Assembly (NCBI GenBank): GCA_050014395.1
Contig: JBEKDK010000005.1
Span: 42,788 to 106,787, forward strand
Source: DASPOJ01 sp050014395
Lineage (GTDB): Bacteria > Acidobacteriota > Terriglobia > Acidiferrales > UBA7541
DNA length: 64,000 nucleotides
Reading direction: 5' to 3'
The translations under genes and the position numbers were made by a program. The notes under the pieces are model-generated. The model did no database searches and was not told the origin of the DNA. It worked only from the letters and a program-made list of their open reading frames with translations. Below are positions 53,313 through 61,784 of this stretch, piece by piece (the stretch's first letter is position 1; each line of letters starts with the position of its first letter).

Positions 53313-53810
53313 CTATGCCGCCCGCAACGGGTGCGCTGGCAATTTCGTTCCGCAGTGCGGGCAGTTCGCCCAGCCGATTTCCACCGCTTGGCCGCATTGC
53401 GGGCATGTTGGCTGAAGCGGCGTCCCGCAGTGTGGGCAGAAAACAAATCCCTTTTTCAGCAGAACCGAGCAGCCGGGGCAGGGCTTCGGCAGCGGATCGC
53501 GCAAAATGAAATAGAGGATGATCCCGATCCCGTCAGGAATCAGCAGCGCAAGAAACGTCCACATTACGTAACGCATCCCGCGCCGCTTGGCGTCCGCATT
53601 CACATATCCGACCAAAAGGAACAGCGCGAGAATGAACAGGGACAGCCCGTAGGAGATCGCAATCTGTCCCGCCGGCGGCCATTTGCTAGCCTGCGGGTCC
53701 TGCACAATTGCAAGTCTCCACAGAAGCGTGGCGAGCGTTAGATACGCAATGATTCCCAGCACGTACGCCGTTCGCGGAATGATCCGCAGTTCTTTGCCCA
53801 GTCGGCTCAT
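53313..53810 (-). CDS. Zinc-ribbon membrane protein, third gene of the sigma/anti-sigma unit
   Basis: The 165-residue protein has four hydrophobic stretches (about 12-105) and then two zinc ribbons, PCPGCSVLLKKGFVFCPHCG and CPQCGQAVEIGWANCPHCG. PLD-N-like pieces (DAKRRGMRYVMWTFLALLIP) resemble phospholipase-D-nuclease N-terminal membrane modules. Its ATG overlaps the stop of the anti-sigma gene by four bases, so it is translated with it. Function unknown; perhaps a sensor or partner in the envelope response. Confidence 0.85.
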   Translation of the reverse strand: MSRLGKELRIIPRTAYVLGIIAYLTLATLLWRLAIVQDPQASKWPPAGQIAISYGLSLFILALFLLVGYVNADAKRRGMRYVMWTFLALLIPDGIGIILYFILRDPLPKPCPGCSVLLKKGFVFCPHCGTPLQPTCPQCGQAVEIGWANCPHCGTKLPAHPLRAA

Positions 53811-54280
53811 GCCAATCTCCTTTCGCTTTGCCGCCGTTGCGCCAGCAATACGGCCGCAAGGCCGCCCGTGGCCCACAGGAATACCGTGACCACTGCAAAA
53901 CACATCCACATATGATTGAATCGCGGATCGATCCACACCAGAACGTCGCCGCTCACCCAGCGAAACACCGGCCAACTCGCCAGCGTTACAATCCAAGCGA
54001 ACGCCACCAGCGAAATCATCAGCCGCCGATGCGCGCGCTGCTCGATCTCTTCGTTCAATCGCATCGCGGCCCGCGCGATCGCTCGCTCCACCACTTCACC
54101 CCTCGGTTGCGGAGTCGGCAATCGTCGCAGGCTACCGGCGAGCAGCCGCCACTCTTCAAGCTCCGCGGCGCATTCGGCGCACGATGCAGCGTGCTGCAAC
54201 ACGCGTTGCTCGTCATCCGGTGCGAGCACTCCGGCCGCGGCCAGTGACAATTGTTCCCGTAGCTTGCCGTGCTCCTTCAT
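53807..54280 (-). CDS. Zf-HC2 anti-sigma factor-like membrane protein
   Basis: The N-terminal zinc-finger region is LQHAASCAECAAELEEW (H-x3-C-x2-C), typical of anti-sigma factors that bind ECF sigma factors. Two membrane helices follow (ISLVAFAWIVTLASWPVF and CFAVVTVFLWATGGLAAVLL). The ATG at 54280 has an AGGAG site upstream, which settles the start over alternatives at 54319 and 54307. It lies 13 bases after the sigma gene and most likely holds that sigma factor at the membrane. Confidence 0.9.
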   Translation of the reverse strand: MKEHGKLREQLSLAAAGVLAPDDEQRVLQHAASCAECAAELEEWRLLAGSLRRLPTPQPRGEVVERAIARAAMRLNEEIEQRAHRRLMISLVAFAWIVTLASWPVFRWVSGDVLVWIDPRFNHMWMCFAVVTVFLWATGGLAAVLLAQRRQSERRLA

Positions 54281-54293
54281 ATTTTCCTGCTCC

Positions 54294-54926
54294 TCACGCG
54301 AATGCATTCCAGTCCTCATTTGGGTAGCGCGTCTCGATCATTTGCCGCATGCGCAAGAGCGATCGCCGTAGTTGCGTCTTCACCGTGGAAATCGGCATGT
54401 CCAGCACTTCGGCGATTTCCTCCAGCTTCATCTCTTCCTCGAATCGCAGCGTCAGCACCTCGCGGTAGCTCACCGGCAATTCGCCCAGCAGCGTTCCGAT
54501 GCGTCCCGCTCTCTCACGTTCCAAGATTCCGTCGAGCGCCAGCTGATCGTGTGACGCGAGACGCGCCACTTTTGTCTCCCCTTCGATTTCGCCGGCTACC
54601 GGCTCGTCCAAACTCTCCGGCCGCACTCGCCGCAGATGATCGATCGCCAGATTGCGCGCCACGGAAAAAAGCCACGCATCGAAATTCCGCTGCGGATCGT
54701 ATTTCCCGATGCGCTCCGCCACGCGCACCCACGTCTGCTGGAATAGGTCTTCGGCGTCGGCCGGCTGCCGCACCAAGCGCAGCAAATATCGGTAAAGCCG
54801 GTTCTGGTAGCGAGTGACCAGCGCCGTAAGCGCGTCCAGGTCTCCTCGCCGAAGCTGGGCCACATCGCTTTCCAGGCCCACCAGCCCTCCTTCCCACGCC
54901 GTCGCAGCGCCGCCTATCATATCCAT
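54294..54926 (-). CDS. ECF-type RNA polymerase sigma factor
   Basis: The 210-residue protein has sigma region 2 (ALVTRYQNRLYRYLLRLVRQ, PADAEDLFQQTWVRVAERIG, FDAWLFSVARNLAIDHLRR) and region 4 (LPVSYREVLTLRFEEEMKLE, EIAEVLDMPISTVKTQLRRS). Region 3 is absent, as in the ECF class. It is transcribed with the zf-HC2 anti-sigma gene and the zinc-ribbon gene. The ATG at 54926 fits; upstream in-frame extension has no domain. Confidence 0.94.
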   Translation of the reverse strand: MDMIGGAATAWEGGLVGLESDVAQLRRGDLDALTALVTRYQNRLYRYLLRLVRQPADAEDLFQQTWVRVAERIGKYDPQRNFDAWLFSVARNLAIDHLRRVRPESLDEPVAGEIEGETKVARLASHDQLALDGILERERAGRIGTLLGELPVSYREVLTLRFEEEMKLEEIAEVLDMPISTVKTQLRRSLLRMRQMIETRYPNEDWNAFA

Positions 54927-55077
54927 ACTACGGGCGCCCCCGGCAAAAAGACTCACCTGGGCCACCTTTCTTGCGTGGGGCCATACACACCACACGCGCC
55001 AGAAGGGGCCTTGCGATTCGCAGCGAAGGATTTATGCTAGACATTCTGCCTGTGCGTACGGTGGTCCGGAGGCCGAT

Positions 55078-55695
55078 GTGATCCTGAAAATCGTGCAGGT
55101 TGGCGACCCGGTTTTGCGCGCAGCGGCTCGCGCACTCACCCGCCAGGAAATTCTTAGCGCTGAGACGCAACAACTCATCCGCGACATGCGCGAAACCATG
55201 TACGCAGCTCCGGGCGTGGGCTTGGCGGCGCCGCAGATCGGTCAATCGCTGCAACTCGCTGTGATCGAAGACTCGGAGGATAACCTCGAAGAAGTGCCTC
55301 CAAACGACCTGATCGAAAAGCAGCGCAGCCCCGTTCCATTTCACGTGATCATCAATCCAGTGATTACGCATTTGGCGGAAGAGAAAGCCAACTTTTACGA
55401 AGGCTGCTTGAGCCTCGCCGGATTTTCCGCCGTGGTTCCCAGAGCGCGATCGATTCGCGTGGAATACTTAGACGAACGAGGGAAATCGCGCGCGATTGAA
55501 GCCTCCGGCTGGTATGCCCGAATCTTGCAGCACGAAATCGATCATCTGCATGGCGCTCTGTACATCGATCGCATGCAAAGCCGCACATTCACTTCGCTCG
55601 AGAACTGGCGCCAGTTTGGACCGGGACGCGCGGAGCGCGATGCTTCGACAGGCCAGCCGTTGCCCGCGGATTCGCGCGACGCAGCGAAAAAATAG
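55078..55695 (+). CDS. def: Peptide deformylase
   Basis: Def removes the formyl group from nascent proteins. The three metal/active motifs are APGVGLAAPQIGQSLQLAV, FYEGCLSLAGFS and ILQHEIDHLHGALYIDRM. GTG at 55078 is chosen because GGAGG lies about six bases upstream and the protein then starts ILKIVQVGDPVLR. It is divergent from the sigma factor gene. Confidence 0.95.
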   Translation: MILKIVQVGDPVLRAAARALTRQEILSAETQQLIRDMRETMYAAPGVGLAAPQIGQSLQLAVIEDSEDNLEEVPPNDLIEKQRSPVPFHVIINPVITHLAEEKANFYEGCLSLAGFSAVVPRARSIRVEYLDERGKSRAIEASGWYARILQHEIDHLHGALYIDRMQSRTFTSLENWRQFGPGRAERDASTGQPLPADSRDAAKK

Positions 55696-55729
55696 ATCGA
55701 AAGAAGTACCTTCGCATTGCCCGCGCCGC

Positions 55730-56791
55730 TCAGGAAATTCCCGCGACGACGTGCTCGATTGCCGAATCGAATTCCAATCTGCCGTCCAAGTACGGCCGCC
55801 AATATTCTTCGAGCAGCGCATCGAATTGGCTCCATGGGCCCTGGTAAAGGCCGAAGCGTTCGGCGTACGGCGTGTACGGCGGATCGTTCGGCCTGATTTC
55901 GGCAAGCTCGCGCTGCATGGCGTAGCCCGTCGTGTAATACAGCAGCGCGGTGCCCAGATCGCGTGGAATCGGAATGTCGCGCCCGCGGCACAGCTCGGCA
56001 ATCTTATTCATCACGCCGCCCGCCAGCACTTTTGACGCTTGATGAAACAGCTCCTCGAAACCGTACAAGCCTTGATTGCGCGCGTCCTGGCTCGCGATCA
56101 CCACGTGCGGCGGGTCGAGCGTCGTGTACGCACCTTCGGAGCCGGCGTAGCATGTGACATCCACGCGCAATCGCCCGCGCGGCCAATTCTGCTGATAGAT
56201 CGCGGAAAGTCTGTTCGCCAAATCGGCGCCCATCTGCGCCACCAGCGGCGCCGCTAGCGCGATCCACGCTCGATTGGCGCGATCGTGTTGCGGCCACCAG
56301 TGCGCGCGATAAATCGGCGCCGCGGATTCCAACACGCGAATCTCGTCCGCGCGCAATCCGGAAGTGCAAGCCTGTTTGCTTCGGCCGGATAAATCCGCGC
56401 AGGTTTCAAGTTCGCCCAGCCTGTCGGAGATCCGCGCGAAATCCAGACTGGTGGTCAGGTCGCGATGGCCCAGGTCCCCGGCGTAATACGCCACCGCCGC
56501 ATTCCAGGTCTGGCGCTCGGCCGGCGAAAGCGCGCTGGCCGCCGATTGTCCGGCCGTTCCCGCTTGTGCGTTTGCGGGAACGTCGCCCAGCGCGATTCGC
56601 GATTGCTCGTAAAGAAAAAGGTGCAGATTCACCCAGAATCCGCTGTGAAATTCCAGCGTGGTCGGCGGCGAAGTCTCTTCTGGCGCCACATCCTGCGCCG
56701 CGCCGCGAACGGCACCCATCATCGCAACGCTTACCAGCAGCGCCGAAGCCGCCAGTAACTTTCGCTTATGAAATTGAAGAGGGAATCGCAT
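55730..56791 (-). CDS. Exported hypothetical protein
   Basis: The 353-residue protein starts with a signal peptide (RKLLAASALLVSVAMMGAVR). The body is rich in helix and carries conserved-looking aromatic stretches such as EFHSGFWVNLHLFLYEQSRI and APIYRAHWWPQHDRANRAW. A segment GLYGFEELFHQASKVLAGG resembles an active-site helix but does not match HExxH. No family is recognised and the neighbours give no clue. It is convergent with def. Confidence 0.75.
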   Translation of the reverse strand: MRFPLQFHKRKLLAASALLVSVAMMGAVRGAAQDVAPEETSPPTTLEFHSGFWVNLHLFLYEQSRIALGDVPANAQAGTAGQSAASALSPAERQTWNAAVAYYAGDLGHRDLTTSLDFARISDRLGELETCADLSGRSKQACTSGLRADEIRVLESAAPIYRAHWWPQHDRANRAWIALAAPLVAQMGADLANRLSAIYQQNWPRGRLRVDVTCYAGSEGAYTTLDPPHVVIASQDARNQGLYGFEELFHQASKVLAGGVMNKIAELCRGRDIPIPRDLGTALLYYTTGYAMQRELAEIRPNDPPYTPYAERFGLYQGPWSQFDALLEEYWRPYLDGRLEFDSAIEHVVAGIS

Positions 56792-56886
56792 CGCGAGCCG
56801 CCGATGTTAACTCGCCCGCCGCAAAGATGCCAACTGCGGTACCAAATGGACAAGTAGGACCCGTGAACAGGATTGACGATGAATCT

Positions 56887-56898
56887 CTATATATGTAG
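56887..56898. promoter_or_regulatory. Possible PadR operator / promoter element
   Basis: CTATATATGTAG is a near-palindrome with CTA/TAG ends. It starts 21 bases and ends nine bases before the GTG of the padR gene. PadR repressors usually bind AT-rich inverted repeats over their own promoter, so self-repression is plausible. The element may also hold the -10 hexamer TATATA. Confidence 0.4.
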
Positions 56899-56907
56899 GG
56901 TTAAGCC

Positions 56908-57222
56908 GTGAAGATTCCCCGACTGTCACCCCAGACTCTTCGTGTGCTCGAGCAGTTCGTCGGGCGCCCGACCGCGTGGCGCTATGGCTACGAATTGAGC
57001 CGCGAGACCGGACTGAAGTCCGGCACGCTCTATCCAATTCTTATGCGCTTGGCCAATTACGCAATGCTCGAAACCAAGTGGGTGATCACAGAGGACGGGG
57101 TCCCGCCGCGGCACACCTATCGCCTTACGCCGAAGGGCGCCGAGGTGGCGCGCGCGTCGGCGAAGGATCCTCGCGCTCGTTGGAGAGCCCGCAGGCCGGC
57201 GTTCAGTGGAGGCAGAGCTTGA
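56908..57222 (+). CDS. PadR-family transcriptional regulator
   Basis: The 104-residue winged-helix protein has the PadR core WRYGYELSRETGLKSGTLYPI followed by the wing GVPPRHTYRLTPKGAEVARA. The C-terminal dimerisation helix is very short, as in many acidobacterial members. It starts with GTG at 56908. Its TGA overlaps the TTG start of the next gene, so the two are coupled. PadR proteins commonly repress a co-transcribed membrane gene. Confidence 0.9.
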   Translation: MKIPRLSPQTLRVLEQFVGRPTAWRYGYELSRETGLKSGTLYPILMRLANYAMLETKWVITEDGVPPRHTYRLTPKGAEVARASAKDPRARWRARRPAFSGGRA

Positions 57223-58877
57223 TCTCGCGGGTTCATGTTCGCCGCCTCGCCGCTTGGCTCATGCGTTTCGCAACGCGGATTGCGCCGCGCGATCAAGGCG
57301 ATTGGGCGCGCGCGATGCAAAGCGAACTCAATCACGTCGAAGGCGATTGGGCCGCGCTTCGATGGGCCATCGGCGGCGCAAGCGTTCTTGCGCGCCACGC
57401 GTTTCTGCGCGCCGTCACGCTTGGTGGCACGTCGCAGTCTTATCCACTCGCCGGTGCTTCGCTCAGCAAGGAGGGTCGCTTCATGCGCAAGACAACTCTG
57501 GCCGCAGTAGGCGTATGTGCTGCGGCGATGTTTCTTCTGTTTCTGGCACCCGCATTTCGCCAGGCATTCCGCGTTTCGCTCACGCAGTGGGACGCCTTCT
57601 TCAACCCCTTGCGTATGGGCAGAGAGCTGGACTTCAAAGCGCTGGCGCGTCGCGCGGAGCAGCAGCACGATCCCGATGGCTTGGCATTTGTCGCGATTCA
57701 CGATTTTGGACAGAGCGGCAGCGCGCGTCTCGCCGACGAGGCCGTGAATCTCGATCCGAATCTAACGTGGGTATATGCGGCCGTGGCCGTAAATCATCCG
57801 CAGCTGCCGGAAATCGATCAATGGGTCCCGCAACTGAAGCAGTGGGATCCGCAGAACGCGCTTCCGTACCTGATCACGGCGGAGAGCCTCGACAACGAAG
57901 AGGTACGTCACGCCGGAATTTCGCAGGAAAAGGTACCGAGCCGTGTGGACGAGCAGAGCCCCGCATGGCGAGACGCGTTTGCAAACGCGTTTCAGTCCGC
58001 GAAGCTTGACACGTATCTTGACCGTCTCACTGCGCTCGATCGCCGAGTGCTGGTCCGTTATTCGCTCGACGATCCATACGACGCCGTTCGCGGTGAAAAT
58101 TGGGGCGGATTGCCGAGCTATGCCGCCGGGGATGCTTCGCGTTATGCAGATTGGCGTCTGAAATCCGCAGAGGCACTCGAAGCGCAAGGGGATCACCAGG
58201 ACGCCGTTGAAACATATTCGGAGGTGGCGCGATTCGGCAGCATGCTCGCTTTCCCGGGCGGGTTTCCGCTAAGCCACAGTCTGCAAGACGCGTATCGCCG
58301 GCTCGCAGCGTTGTGCCAGCAAGCTGGGAATATGGAACAAGCCGGTCTCTACCTGGCCCTCGCGTCAAACGTCGATCGGCAGCGAGAAGAAGAGAGAGCT
58401 TCCATGCGCGAGCGATGGGCGAGCGGGACCGTCTCGCAGTGGAACGCGTCCGTCGTGAAGGTTTCGGGCCTGATGATCGTATTTATCGGCGTGTTCGCGC
58501 TGGCCTGCGTCGTAGGTATTGTTGTCAGAAGCAGATCGTTGCGAATTGGCTCGCTGCGTGCCGGCCGTGTCGCGTGCACAATTCTCGCCGGCAGTTTCAC
58601 CGGAATCGCGCTTTCAAGCGCGATGCTTTATGTCAGTTACCACCCGTACGCGGAGATTTTGCGCAGGTACGTTCGCGATGGCGATTCCAGCAGAATCGAC
58701 CAGCTCAGAGTTTTTCTTTACTACACGCAAATGCCGCTCGGCGCGAATTATTTCAATGACGTATCTAACTTCACGTTTCATGTCTGGATCTGCGTCGTCG
58801 CGCTGTGCGCGCTGGCGCTTTTAGTTGCGACGCTTATCTACTTGAAACTTCGTCCGCGAGCGAGCGCCGTGGCATAA
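57219..58877 (+). CDS. PadR-coupled membrane protein, unknown function
   Basis: The 552-residue protein opens with the soluble module HVRRLAAWLMRFATRIAPRD and DWARAMQSELNHVEGDWAAL seen in PadR-associated acidobacterial proteins. A first membrane helix (AAVGVCAAAMFLLFLAPAF) and a large TPR-like helical region (about 140-385) follow. Three C-terminal membrane helices close it. TTG at 57219 is chosen because GGAGG (57208-57212) is well placed and the codon overlaps the padR stop. It probably acts in the envelope under PadR control; substrate unknown. Confidence 0.8.
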   Translation: MISRVHVRRLAAWLMRFATRIAPRDQGDWARAMQSELNHVEGDWAALRWAIGGASVLARHAFLRAVTLGGTSQSYPLAGASLSKEGRFMRKTTLAAVGVCAAAMFLLFLAPAFRQAFRVSLTQWDAFFNPLRMGRELDFKALARRAEQQHDPDGLAFVAIHDFGQSGSARLADEAVNLDPNLTWVYAAVAVNHPQLPEIDQWVPQLKQWDPQNALPYLITAESLDNEEVRHAGISQEKVPSRVDEQSPAWRDAFANAFQSAKLDTYLDRLTALDRRVLVRYSLDDPYDAVRGENWGGLPSYAAGDASRYADWRLKSAEALEAQGDHQDAVETYSEVARFGSMLAFPGGFPLSHSLQDAYRRLAALCQQAGNMEQAGLYLALASNVDRQREEERASMRERWASGTVSQWNASVVKVSGLMIVFIGVFALACVVGIVVRSRSLRIGSLRAGRVACTILAGSFTGIALSSAMLYVSYHPYAEILRRYVRDGDSSRIDQLRVFLYYTQMPLGANYFNDVSNFTFHVWICVVALCALALLVATLIYLKLRPRASAVA

Positions 58878-58906
58878 ACCGCGGCATTTCGTGCGATGTG
58901 CTGCGG

Positions 58907-60244
58907 CTACGATGGCGGATGGGCGGCGGCCCAGGATTTGTATTGGGCGAGGAGGGCGACGCCTTCGGTGTTGTACCAGGAGTAGCCGTTGCGGCGCTCG
59001 CGGCTGATTTCATTTACATCGTCGTGAATTGTTTTGTCGCGATCGCCGAAGATCGGTTTGTCGGTGCCGATCTCGTAGTAGCGCGCCCAGATGGGGCCGG
59101 CGCCGGGCGCGGCTACGAGTTTGCGGCCATTCGGATCGTTGCGCATGGCGCGGAAATCGCCGCCACCGTAGCGGAATCCGAAAATTTCTGTTTTCGTGAA
59201 CCACGCCGCCGATGCGTGCACCGCCGCGACTTCCGCCGGCGTGGGCTGCGGAAGGCTCATCAACCACTCGACGATCGTGGTGCTTTCGCCGCTGGCGATT
59301 GAGGCCATTTCATAGTTGCGCGCGGAGGTGGCCGCGAGCGTCAACGCATCGTATTGCTGCGCCCACGCCGTGCGCGCTCCATTTTCCACGATCTGAAGGC
59401 TCAGCAGGCAATTGACGCCGCGATTCGCCGCGGCCGCGGCGCGATTGCGGACATCCGCGGGCAGAAATGCGTACAGGCCCGCAGGATCGCCGGCATCGTG
59501 CAGGACTTGGATGGCGTGGAGCATGGCGTCGTCATTGATGGTGATGGCGTCATGATATCCGCCCTCGAGCGGCCAGACTTGCGGCCATCCGCCGTTGGGA
59601 TATTGCGACGCCAGAAGATATTGCACGCCGCGCAGAACCGACGCTTGAAAGGGCTGCGCATCCCCGGCGCGATTAGCTTTCAGCAGCGCGGAGGTGACGT
59701 GGGCGAGATAAACGATCTGCGTGTACGTCGCGTCGTTATCGAGCGTGGCGAGGTAGTGCCATTTTTCATCCACGGGCTTATCGAAATCGGCGGGATCGGG
59801 ATAGCGATTCAGATTGTCGGTGTCGTAGCGATCGCCGGGCGCGCGCGGGCGAATTGCCATGTTGATGTTCTTGCTCCAGCCACCGTCGGCGAGCTGATAG
59901 CTGATCGTGTTGGTCGCGACGCGCACGGCGTCAGCGCTGATGTACCAATCGTCCGTTTTGTCCAGCGGCAGAGTGCGCGCGTTGAAGCCCTGCGGCGCGG
60001 GTTTTGACTCCGTGACGTTGTTGGCCTTCATTTCCGCTTGCAGAGTCGCTTTGTCGATCTCCTTCTGCTTTTCGGACGCCGCCAAATACCCGCGCCACGC
60101 CTTGCGTTGGCTGCGCGGTAGCGTGGCGATGCGCTGCAGTGTCACCGGCTGCGCGATGATGTTCGTGCCGATCACGGTGGCCGCCGCGCTCGTGCACAGA
60201 GCGCACGCCGCCAGCGGAATCAGGAATAGCGATCGTGTTTTCAT
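58907..60244 (-). CDS. pelA: Exported pectate lyase, polysaccharide lyase family 10
   Basis: PL10 enzymes cleave polygalacturonate by beta-elimination. The 445-residue protein has a signal peptide (SLFLIPLAACALCTSAAA) and the family blocks NTISYQLADGGWSKNINMA, YTQIVYLAHVTSALLKANR, YPNGGWPQVWPLEGGYHDAI and RYYEIGTDKPIFGDRDKTIH. The last includes the RDKTIH catalytic-region motif. The ATG at 60244 is used. It points to pectin use, consistent with a soil saprotroph. Confidence 0.93.
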   Translation of the reverse strand: MKTRSLFLIPLAACALCTSAAATVIGTNIIAQPVTLQRIATLPRSQRKAWRGYLAASEKQKEIDKATLQAEMKANNVTESKPAPQGFNARTLPLDKTDDWYISADAVRVATNTISYQLADGGWSKNINMAIRPRAPGDRYDTDNLNRYPDPADFDKPVDEKWHYLATLDNDATYTQIVYLAHVTSALLKANRAGDAQPFQASVLRGVQYLLASQYPNGGWPQVWPLEGGYHDAITINDDAMLHAIQVLHDAGDPAGLYAFLPADVRNRAAAAANRGVNCLLSLQIVENGARTAWAQQYDALTLAATSARNYEMASIASGESTTIVEWLMSLPQPTPAEVAAVHASAAWFTKTEIFGFRYGGGDFRAMRNDPNGRKLVAAPGAGPIWARYYEIGTDKPIFGDRDKTIHDDVNEISRERRNGYSWYNTEGVALLAQYKSWAAAHPPS

Positions 60245-60300
60245 GACGCTCTTCTGACGCATTCAGCGCGTCGGAGGTTACCGTTGCACGCCCTGCGTGC

Positions 60301-61380
60301 TCATGGCTGCGTTTGCGCGTCGGAGCCGGCGTCGATGCGCGGCTCCTCGGGGCCGGCGACGGCGCCTTTCAAGTCCGCGCCGCGCAGGGCGCCGCTGGAA
60401 TCGAGGAAAAACGAACGTTTGCCGGTTTTGCCGTAGGCGATGGGTGTGGCAGCGATTTCGTATTGCGCGAGTTTGTTCTGATCTTCGGGCGTGTCGGCGG
60501 CGGCGGAGGGAACGATGCGATACCGGAATTTGTAGCCGCCCTTTTGGCCCGCGGCCAATTCGGCGTCGATCAGGCTGGCGGCATCCGGAGAAATTCCCGA
60601 AGGCGGCGCGGGGCCGAGCTGCGCAAGAGTGTCCGGCAAAGATCCGAAGGCGCGGCGGTAAGCGTCCAGCGCGGATGCCATGGCGCGCAAATTATCGACC
60701 GCATCGTTTTCGCGCGCTTCCGCGTCAGCGTGAGCCCACTCGTCGGAGAGCGCCTGAACATCGAGCATCACCAGGCCCAGCGATAGCAATTTCCATTGGC
60801 CCTGCTCGCGCACCAAGCCGAAACGAATCGTGCGCGTATCCTCGCCGGGGCTGGGCACGGAGATCGCAATGAAGGCGACGTTGTCGCGCACCGTCGTTGG
60901 GCCGAACCGCATTTCGGTGGTGATCGCGGGAGTCTCGCAGCGCAACACCGTCAGGCCATCGTCGCTGGTGGAGATCAGCGGATGGCCGGGATCGTCGAGC
61001 TGAACCATGCGCTTCATGAAGGCGATCTTTTGCGGTCCTACGAGATTCAGAAACGCAGCGGAATTATCGGAAGGCAGAAAGCTGGCGAAGGTGGCAGGGT
61101 CTTCCTGGCACGCGGCAGAGAGCGCGCCGGTGAGCGCCGTGGCGACGTCGGTGGCGACGGGCGGGGTTTTCTGCGCGGCGGCCGTGGAAGCGGCGAAAAG
61201 CGCAGCGATCAGGATAGCGATGCAGCGTCGCGCGGTCGCGGCACGTGCCTTGTGAATACCGCGACAATCCGATAGGCCGCCCTCAGGGGTTAAAACCCCT
61301 GAGTCGGCTGTGTTTGACGGCACGGCTGAAGCCGTGCCCTTACAAAGCTCAATCGCGCGACGGCTTCTCGCCAATCTCAT
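60301..61380 (-). CDS. Exported protein with pseudopilin-like C-terminal half
   Basis: The 359-residue reading frame starts at an ATG that overlaps the stop of the receiver-like gene (ATGA). A hydrophobic export segment (CIAILIAALFAASTAAAQK) appears only at about residues 55-75. The first ~50 codons include the paired palindromes at 61282-61338, so either the repeat is translated or the true start is a non-standard codon closer to the export segment. The C-terminal half (NLRAMASALDAYRRAFGSLP through ...KTGKRSFFLDSSGALRG) resembles GspG-type pseudopilin globular domains of acidobacteria. Function unknown. Confidence 0.65.
   Translation of the reverse strand: MRLARSRRAIELCKGTASAVPSNTADSGVLTPEGGLSDCRGIHKARAATARRCIAILIAALFAASTAAAQKTPPVATDVATALTGALSAACQEDPATFASFLPSDNSAAFLNLVGPQKIAFMKRMVQLDDPGHPLISTSDDGLTVLRCETPAITTEMRFGPTTVRDNVAFIAISVPSPGEDTRTIRFGLVREQGQWKLLSLGLVMLDVQALSDEWAHADAEARENDAVDNLRAMASALDAYRRAFGSLPDTLAQLGPAPPSGISPDAASLIDAELAAGQKGGYKFRYRIVPSAAADTPEDQNKLAQYEIAATPIAYGKTGKRSFFLDSSGALRGADLKGAVAGPEEPRIDAGSDAQTQP
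61282..61338. repeat. Paired REP-like palindromes inside a 5' coding region
   Basis: The first palindrome has a 10-bp stem CTCAGGGGTT/AACCCCTGAG (61282-61303) with loop AA. The second has a 9-bp stem GGCACGGCT/AGCCGTGCC (61319-61338) with loop GA. Spacing is 15 bases. The two-palindrome order and the loop bases match the pair at 4893-4947. It lies in the presumed 5' coding region of the gene at 60301-61380. Confidence 0.8.
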
Positions 61381-61784
61381 CTGGTATTCTCCGTGCGGGC
61401 TTCGCGCAGAATGCGCGGCAATTCGGCGGTGAATTTCGAGCGCGGCATCACTTCGTCGCAACCGGCGGCGCGCGCTTGCTCGGCCAAATCGGTTTGGACG
61501 TGCGAAAGAAATGCGATGACGCGGCGGGGCGCGCCGTTGCCCGGCGCGTTTGCGCCAGCTGCGGCGTTGGTAGGCGACGCGTTGCGCAGCTGAGCCAACG
61601 CCTCGAGCGGATTCGCGCGCGAGTTCAGATCGAGAAGCAGCGTCGCGCCGGGATTCTCCGCTGCCGCGCGCAACAGCGCGTCGCTAGTGGAGAATGTTTT
61701 CAGCTCGACGCCGGTTTGGCGCGCGGTTTCGGTCATCTTCGCCTGGAAGAAAATGTCGTCCACCAGAGCCAAAGCGTCAGGCAT
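61377..61784 (-). CDS. Stand-alone receiver-like (CheY-type) protein, degenerate
   Basis: The 135-residue protein has the alpha/beta layout of a response-regulator receiver. The expected phospho-acceptor Asp falls in GATLLLDLNSRANP, a serine-like hydroxyl residue is at VIAFLSHVQ, and the lysine region is RSKFTAEL. The N-terminal acidic pair is LVDD. A Gly/Ala/Asn-rich loop (NAAAGANAPGNGAPRR) is inserted. There is no output domain. It overlaps the gene at 60301-61380 by ATGA. A GGGAG site precedes the ATG. Confidence 0.75.
   Translation of the reverse strand: MPDALALVDDIFFQAKMTETARQTGVELKTFSTSDALLRAAAENPGATLLLDLNSRANPLEALAQLRNASPTNAAAGANAPGNGAPRRVIAFLSHVQTDLAEQARAAGCDEVMPRSKFTAELPRILREARTENTR

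Noticed and set aside
55730..56791. Zinc-protease reading of the exported unknown protein
   Set aside because: The EELFHQAS segment does not fit HExxH or the reversed HxxEH motif, so a protease call is not supported.
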